Origin: Iamia sp038233075
GTDB lineage: Bacteria; Actinomycetota; Acidimicrobiia; Acidimicrobiales; Iamiaceae
Assembly: GCA_038233075.1 (NCBI GenBank)
Contig: JBBSMQ010000017.1
Span: forward strand, 1 to 64,000
Direction of reading: 5' to 3'
Length of the DNA: 64,000 bases
Part shown: positions 58,361 to 64,000 of the stretch, in pieces
How the letters are laid out: each line of letters starts with the position of its first letter
How positions within the stretch are numbered: position 1 is the first letter of the stretch
Notes under the pieces: generated by a model
Databases searched by the model: none
Told to the model about the DNA's origin: nothing
Seen by the model: only the letters and a program-made list of their open reading frames with translations
Translations under genes and position numbers: made by a program

Positions 58361-59917
58361 ATGGAGATCCAGAGCATCGCCGACATCGTGCGGGTGCACC
58401 GCGAGCAGCGACCCGACGCGGTGGCCATCGTGCACGGCGAGCGCGAGCTGACCTGGCGCGAGCTCGATGAGGCCAGCAGCCGTATGGCCAACGCCATGGT
58501 GGACGCCGGTGTCGGTGCCGGTGACCGCATCGCCCGGATCGAGAAGAACGCGCCCGACTACTTCCTGCTGGCGTTCGCGGCAGCGAAGATCGGGGCCGTC
58601 CTGGTCGACGTCAACTGGCGCCTGGCCCCGCCCGAGAAGCGCCAGATCGTCGACGACTCCGGCGCCCGGCTGCTGTTCCTCGGGGCCGACTCGGCCGGCG
58701 ACCGGGAGACGATCGAGTCCGGGGCCGACAGCATCGAGGCCACCATCGGGTTGGGCGGCGAGGTCGGCGACCTGCCCTCGCTGGAGGGCTGGTCATCGGG
58801 CCACGGGGTCGACGACCCGGGGACCGAGAGCACGCCCGAGGACGTCTGCCTCCAGCTCTACACCTCGGGCACGACCGGTCTCCCCAAGGGCGTGATGCTG
58901 AGCAACGCCAACCTGTTCTCCTTCATCGACGAGGTACCCAAGCGGTGGGAGTTCACCCCCCATTCGGTCTCCCACGTGGTGATGCCGACCTTCCACATCG
59001 CCGGCTCGGGGTGGGGCCTCCTGACCCTGGCCATGGGGTCGCGCATGGTCCTCGACCGCGATGTCGACCCCGAAGCCATCCTGCGCGAGATCGAGGAGCA
59101 CGGCATCACCCACGCCATCTACGTGCCCGCCGTGCTCGCCTTCCTCCAAATCGTGCCCACCGCCGGTGACCACGACCTGAGCTCGATGGAGCTGGTCGCC
59201 TACGGCGCCGCCCCCATCACCGAAGACGTGCTCAGGGGTGCCATGAACCAGTTCGCGGGCACCAAGTTCGTCCAGGTCTACGGCCTGACCGAGACCACCG
59301 GTGCGGTGTTCGAGCTGCCGCCCGAGGACCACGACCCCGAGGGCCGCCCCGAGCTCCTGCGCTCGGCGGGCAAGCCCTATCCGTGGATCGAGATGCGCAT
59401 CGTCGGCGACGGCGGCGAGGAGGTGGCCGAGGGGGAGGTGGGCGAGCTGTGGGTCCGCGGCGTCCAGGTGATGGTCGGCTATTGGAACCGCCCGGAGGAG
59501 ACCGCCGCCGCGCTCGACGATGACGGCTGGTTCCGCACCGGGGACGCCGGCTACACCAAGGACGGCTACCTCTACCTCCACGACCGGGTGAAGGACATGA
59601 TCGTGTCCGGGGGCGAGAACGTGTACCCAGCCGAGGTCGAGAACGCGGTCATGGGGTGCCCCGGGGTGAACGACGTGGCCGTGATCGGCGTGCCCGACGA
59701 GAAGTGGGGCGAGGCGGTCAAGGCCATCGTCGTGGCCGACGACGATGGCGTCAGCGCCGAGGACGTCATCGCCTGGGCGCGGGAGCGCATCGCCGGGTAC
59801 AAGGTGCCCAAGAGCGTCGACTTCACCGACGAGCTGCCCCGCAACCCGTCGGGGAAGCTGCTCAAGAAGGATCTGCGGGCGCCGTACTGGGAGGGCCAGG
59901 AGCGCCAGATCGGCTGA
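58361..59917 (+). CDS. long-chain fatty acid/steroid-type acyl-CoA ligase (FadD-like)
   Basis: A 518-residue ANL-superfamily ligase. The AMP-binding P-loop is 'LQLYTSGTTGLPKGVMLSNA', the A5 motif is 'VQVYGLTETTGAVFELP', then 'GWFRTGDAGYTKDGYLYLHD' and 'RVKDMIVSGGENVYPAEVEN', and the C-terminal catalytic lysine lies in 'NPSGKLLKKDLR'. It activates a carboxylic acid to its CoA thioester. The nearby acyl-CoA reductase and dehydrogenase suggest fatty-acyl or steroid side-chain substrates. GAGGAGAG precedes the ATG. Confidence 0.9.
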   Translation: MEIQSIADIVRVHREQRPDAVAIVHGERELTWRELDEASSRMANAMVDAGVGAGDRIARIEKNAPDYFLLAFAAAKIGAVLVDVNWRLAPPEKRQIVDDSGARLLFLGADSAGDRETIESGADSIEATIGLGGEVGDLPSLEGWSSGHGVDDPGTESTPEDVCLQLYTSGTTGLPKGVMLSNANLFSFIDEVPKRWEFTPHSVSHVVMPTFHIAGSGWGLLTLAMGSRMVLDRDVDPEAILREIEEHGITHAIYVPAVLAFLQIVPTAGDHDLSSMELVAYGAAPITEDVLRGAMNQFAGTKFVQVYGLTETTGAVFELPPEDHDPEGRPELLRSAGKPYPWIEMRIVGDGGEEVAEGEVGELWVRGVQVMVGYWNRPEETAAALDDDGWFRTGDAGYTKDGYLYLHDRVKDMIVSGGENVYPAEVENAVMGCPGVNDVAVIGVPDEKWGEAVKAIVVADDDGVSAEDVIAWARERIAGYKVPKSVDFTDELPRNPSGKLLKKDLRAPYWEGQERQIG

Positions 59918-59930
59918 CGGCGGGCCGCGT

Positions 59931-61766
<1,836 letters not shown>

Positions 61767-61858
61767 GGGCGCTGGTGGGCTCCGTCGTCCGTGGTGCAGG
61801 TGCGCCTGTCGCCCTCGCCGGCGGTCGGCCGACGTTCTCGCAGGCTCAGTGCAGCATC

Positions 61859-62593
61859 CTAGAAGGGGCGGTCTCCGACGATGGTCACGCGCTCCATGCG
61901 CCGGTAGGCGGGGAGGAAGTCGGTGGTGGCGCTGTGCTGCACGGCCCGGTTGTCCCACATGACGAAGGTGTCGGGTCGCCAGCGGAGCCGCATCTGCACG
62001 CTCGGGTCCATGATCGCCCGCTCCAGGTGGCGCAGGATCCGGTCGCTCTCCTCGGGCTCCACGTCGTCGACGTGGGACGTGAAGCCGATGTTGGTGTAGA
62101 TGCCCCCCGCTCCGGTCTCGGGGTGGGTGCGGATCACCGGGTGGTGCTGGGGCGGGTACTCCTCGCGCATCGCCTCCCGCTCCTCGGGCTTCACGCGGGC
62201 CCCGAAGACCCGGGCGTAGTCGTGGGTGGCGGTGAGGCCCTCGACGGTCTCCTTCCACTCGTCGGACAGACGCTCGTAGGCCGCGGTGGCATCGGCGAAG
62301 CAGGTGTCGCCCCCGACGGCGGGGACGTCGCGCCCCCGCAGGATGGAGCCCATCGACGGCTCGGCCCGCCAGGTGACGTCGGAGTGCCACCCCGCGGCCA
62401 CGAAGGTCTTGCCGGTGTCGCCCCCGGCCTCGAGCAGCACGATCTCGGGGTAGCCGTCGATGCCCTCGGTGAAGGGGTGCACCTCGAGCTCGGCGATGGT
62501 GTCGTCGTCGACGTCGGCCATGGCGAAGCCCGAGACCTCGGCGCCGAGCGTCCCGGTGATGGGGTGGGCCTGGACCGCTGTGCGCGTTGCCAT
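61859..62593 (-). CDS. TauD/TfdA-type Fe(II)/2-oxoglutarate dioxygenase with an internal deletion
   Basis: A 244-residue member of the TauD family, about 35 residues shorter than usual. 'AHPITGTLGAEVSGFAMADV' leads to 'DDDTIAEL', where relatives continue through a conserved helix and strand ('...HxVVFFRDQ...ARRFGEL') before the EVHPF-type segment; here 'AEL' is joined directly to 'EVHPFTEGIDG'. Downstream, iron ligands 'WHSDVTW' (His, Asp) and 'VQHSATTDF' (His) and the oxoglutarate arginine in 'RRMERVTIVGDRPF' are intact. The gene is in frame. It may still fold, or be an early-stage pseudogene. GAGGTGGAG supports ATG 62593. Confidence 0.8.
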   Translation of the reverse strand: MATRTAVQAHPITGTLGAEVSGFAMADVDDDTIAELEVHPFTEGIDGYPEIVLLEAGGDTGKTFVAAGWHSDVTWRAEPSMGSILRGRDVPAVGGDTCFADATAAYERLSDEWKETVEGLTATHDYARVFGARVKPEEREAMREEYPPQHHPVIRTHPETGAGGIYTNIGFTSHVDDVEPEESDRILRHLERAIMDPSVQMRLRWRPDTFVMWDNRAVQHSATTDFLPAYRRMERVTIVGDRPF

Positions 62594-62641
62594 CGTCTCC
62601 ACCTCTCGTCTGGTCGACCCATGGTGCCATGACCATCAAGA

Positions 62642-62684
62642 CCTTGGACGGGTGATGCCGCATGGGGCGTCCACGCGTCCAAGG
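62642..62684. repeat. 9-bp inverted repeat in the divergent TauD/acyl-CoA dehydrogenase gap
   Basis: CCTTGGACG (62642-62650) pairs with CGTCCAAGG (62676-62684) across 25 bp. It lies just upstream of a TACCAT -10 box (62698-62703) that ends 7 nt before ATG 62711. A widely spaced operator or a looped pair of half sites is possible. Confidence 0.45.
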
Positions 62685-62710
62685 CTCGATCAGGTCGTAC
62701 CATCGCGCCC

Positions 62711-64000
62711 ATGTCGATCGCCATCACTGAGGACCACCTGTCACTGGCCGGGACGGCGTCGGACTTCCTGCACAAGCACGAGGCTCGGGCCGCGTCCCGG
62801 GCCCTGTTGGAGGCCCCCGAGGAGACCGCGCCCCCCTTCTGGGACGACCTCGGCGCGCTGGGGTGGCCCGGCCTGCACGTGCCCGAGGACCACGGCGGGT
62901 CCGGCTTCGGACTGCCCGAGCTGGTGATCGTGGTCGAGGCGCTGGGCCGGGCGGTGGCCCCCGGCCCCTTCGTGCCCACCGCCGTCGTCAGTGCCACCCT
63001 CGTCGCCGCCGGCCCCGAGGCGACCGCGGCGCGCCTGCTGCCCGGCCTGGCCGACGGATCGACCTTCGGCGGGATCGCCCTCGGCGGCGACGTCGAGGTC
63101 CGCGACGGGGTCGCCCACGGCTCCGCCGTCGTGCTCGGCGGCAGCCTGGCGCAGGTCGTCCTCGTGCCGGTAGACGACGACGTGGCCCTGATCGACATCA
63201 CCGTCGATGGGGTCGAGGTCGAGACGCCACCGAACCTCGACCCGACCCGTCGCACGGCACGGCTCACCCTCACCGACGCCACCGTCGAGATCCTGCCCGG
63301 GGCCCGGCGGGTGCTCACCGACCTGGCCCGGACGATCCTGGCGGCCGAGGCCGTCGGCATCGCCCGGGAGTGCACTGAGTCGGCCCGGGACTACGCCCAG
63401 GAACGCCAGCAGTTCGGGCGGCCCATCGGCACCTTCCAGGCCGTCAAGCACCACTGCGCCAACATGCTCGTCGCCGCCGAGCTGGCCACCGCTGCGGTGT
63501 GGGACGCGGCGCGGGCCGCGGCCGAGGGCGGCGACCAGCTGTCCCTGGCCGCGGCGATGGCCGCCACCCTCGCCCTGCCCGCCGCCGACCTGTGCGCCCA
63601 GCTCAACATCCAGGTCCACGGCGGCATCGCCTACACGTGGGAGCACGACGCCCACCTCTCCCTGCGCCGGGCCACCGCCCTCGCAGCCCTCGTCGACGTC
63701 GAGGCCGCCGCAGGCGAGATCACCGGCCTCACCCGTCGGGGCGTCAGCCGTCCTCCGTCGGTGGACCTGCCGCCCGAGGCCGAGGCCGTCCGCGACGAGG
63801 TGAGGGCCTTCGCGGACGGCATCGAGGACCTCGACCCCGACGCCCAGCGGACGGCCCTGATCGAGTCCGGCTACGTCATGCCCCACTGGCCGGCCCCGTG
63901 GGGTCGCGACGCCGGTGCGGTGGAGCAGCTGGTGATCGAGCAGGAGTTCGCGGGCGCCGGCATCGCTCGGCCCGCCTACGGCATCACCGGCTGGGTCATC
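62711..64000 (+). CDS. FadE34-like double acyl-CoA dehydrogenase, 3' end beyond the window
   Basis: 430 residues are visible and the frame is open to the edge. Residues 1-335 form a first acyl-CoA dehydrogenase domain: 'PGLHVPEDHGGSGFGLPELV', 'CTESARDYAQERQQFGRPIG' and 'LNIQVHGGIAYTWEHDAHL'. From about residue 355 a second domain begins: 'VRDEVRAFADG', 'ESGYVMPHWPAPWGRDAGAV' and 'EQLVIEQEFAGAGIARPAYG'. This head-to-tail duplication and the MPHWPxPWGR block match mycobacterial FadE34, a steroid side-chain dehydrogenase of about 710 residues. The first domain's usual catalytic Glu cannot be judged by eye. Leaderless promoter likely. Confidence 0.88.
   Translation, partial: MSIAITEDHLSLAGTASDFLHKHEARAASRALLEAPEETAPPFWDDLGALGWPGLHVPEDHGGSGFGLPELVIVVEALGRAVAPGPFVPTAVVSATLVAAGPEATAARLLPGLADGSTFGGIALGGDVEVRDGVAHGSAVVLGGSLAQVVLVPVDDDVALIDITVDGVEVETPPNLDPTRRTARLTLTDATVEILPGARRVLTDLARTILAAEAVGIARECTESARDYAQERQQFGRPIGTFQAVKHHCANMLVAAELATAAVWDAARAAAEGGDQLSLAAAMAATLALPAADLCAQLNIQVHGGIAYTWEHDAHLSLRRATALAALVDVEAAAGEITGLTRRGVSRPPSVDLPPEAEAVRDEVRAFADGIEDLDPDAQRTALIESGYVMPHWPAPWGRDAGAVEQLVIEQEFAGAGIARPAYGITGWVI

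Noticed and set aside
61767..62663. Upstream extension of the monooxygenase frame on the minus strand
   Set aside because: It overlaps the TauD-like gene in another frame and encodes low-complexity text; the FAD protein begins cleanly at 61766.

Overview
The window is about 70% G+C, and almost every long reading frame has the third-position G/C bias of a high-GC actinobacterium. Family content agrees: a WhiB regulator, a mycothione-reductase-like enzyme, an F420-type luciferase-like oxidoreductase, Ku, a BsaP-like partner of biotin synthase, an AcrA1-type acyl-CoA reductase and a FadE34-type double acyl-CoA dehydrogenase. Many genes have an extended -10 box only 6 to 9 nt ahead of the start codon, so leaderless transcription looks common. 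An Acidimicrobiia (Iamia-like) origin is my inference; no rRNA, tRNA or taxonomic marker is present to prove it.

Region 1 (1-11.5 kb) is a thiol and inorganic sulfur island. It holds a GshB-like ATP-grasp enzyme (cut by the left edge), mycothione reductase, a persulfide dioxygenase-rhodanese fusion, a TauE-type permease with a small membrane protein, and a two-gene SoeABC/PsrABC-like molybdoenzyme operon whose iron-sulfur and membrane subunits are fused. A GntR/HutC regulator follows. Near-identical 14-bp palindromes overlap the -10 boxes of the persulfide dioxygenase gene, the molybdoenzyme operon and the regulator itself. This suggests one regulon: persulfide to sulfite, then sulfite oxidation or export.

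Region 2 (11.5-16 kb) is accessory and decaying. It has a Phd/RelE-type toxin-antitoxin locus with a tiny bridging ORF, a broken PIN gene, and wrecks of a DrrA-like ABC ATPase and a WYL regulator, set among an enoyl-CoA hydratase-like and a DUF3291 gene.

Region 3 (15.6-27.7 kb) holds an epimerase, a YtcJ-like amidohydrolase, a lactose/galactose operon (lacZ-galT-galK plus an FGGY kinase), a lipoprotein SGNH hydrolase and a Ku locus. Region 4 (27.7-35.3 kb) is miscellaneous: a ketopantoate-reductase-like protein and a hydrolase, DUF4262, an amine oxidase, and two AI-2E-family permeases driven by what looks like a 20-bp bidirectional promoter.

Region 5 (35.3-43.3 kb) has a thiolase/HMG-CoA-synthase-like pair behind a palindromic operator, a class III CoA transferase, a broken CAP/DUF4214 gene, a methyltransferase, a HIT protein and a class V aminotransferase-like protein. 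Region 6 (43.4-51 kb) has whiB, a DEDD exonuclease, two unrecognised actinobacterial proteins, a truncated kinase, bioB-bsaP and a Fic protein. Region 7 (51-64 kb) is lipid/steroid-like catabolism around an embedded xylAB operon: F420 oxidoreductase, Rieske oxygenase with a KstR-like box, acyl-CoA reductase, acyl-CoA ligase, Baeyer-Villiger-type monooxygenase, an internally deleted TauD dioxygenase and a double acyl-CoA dehydrogenase running off the right edge.
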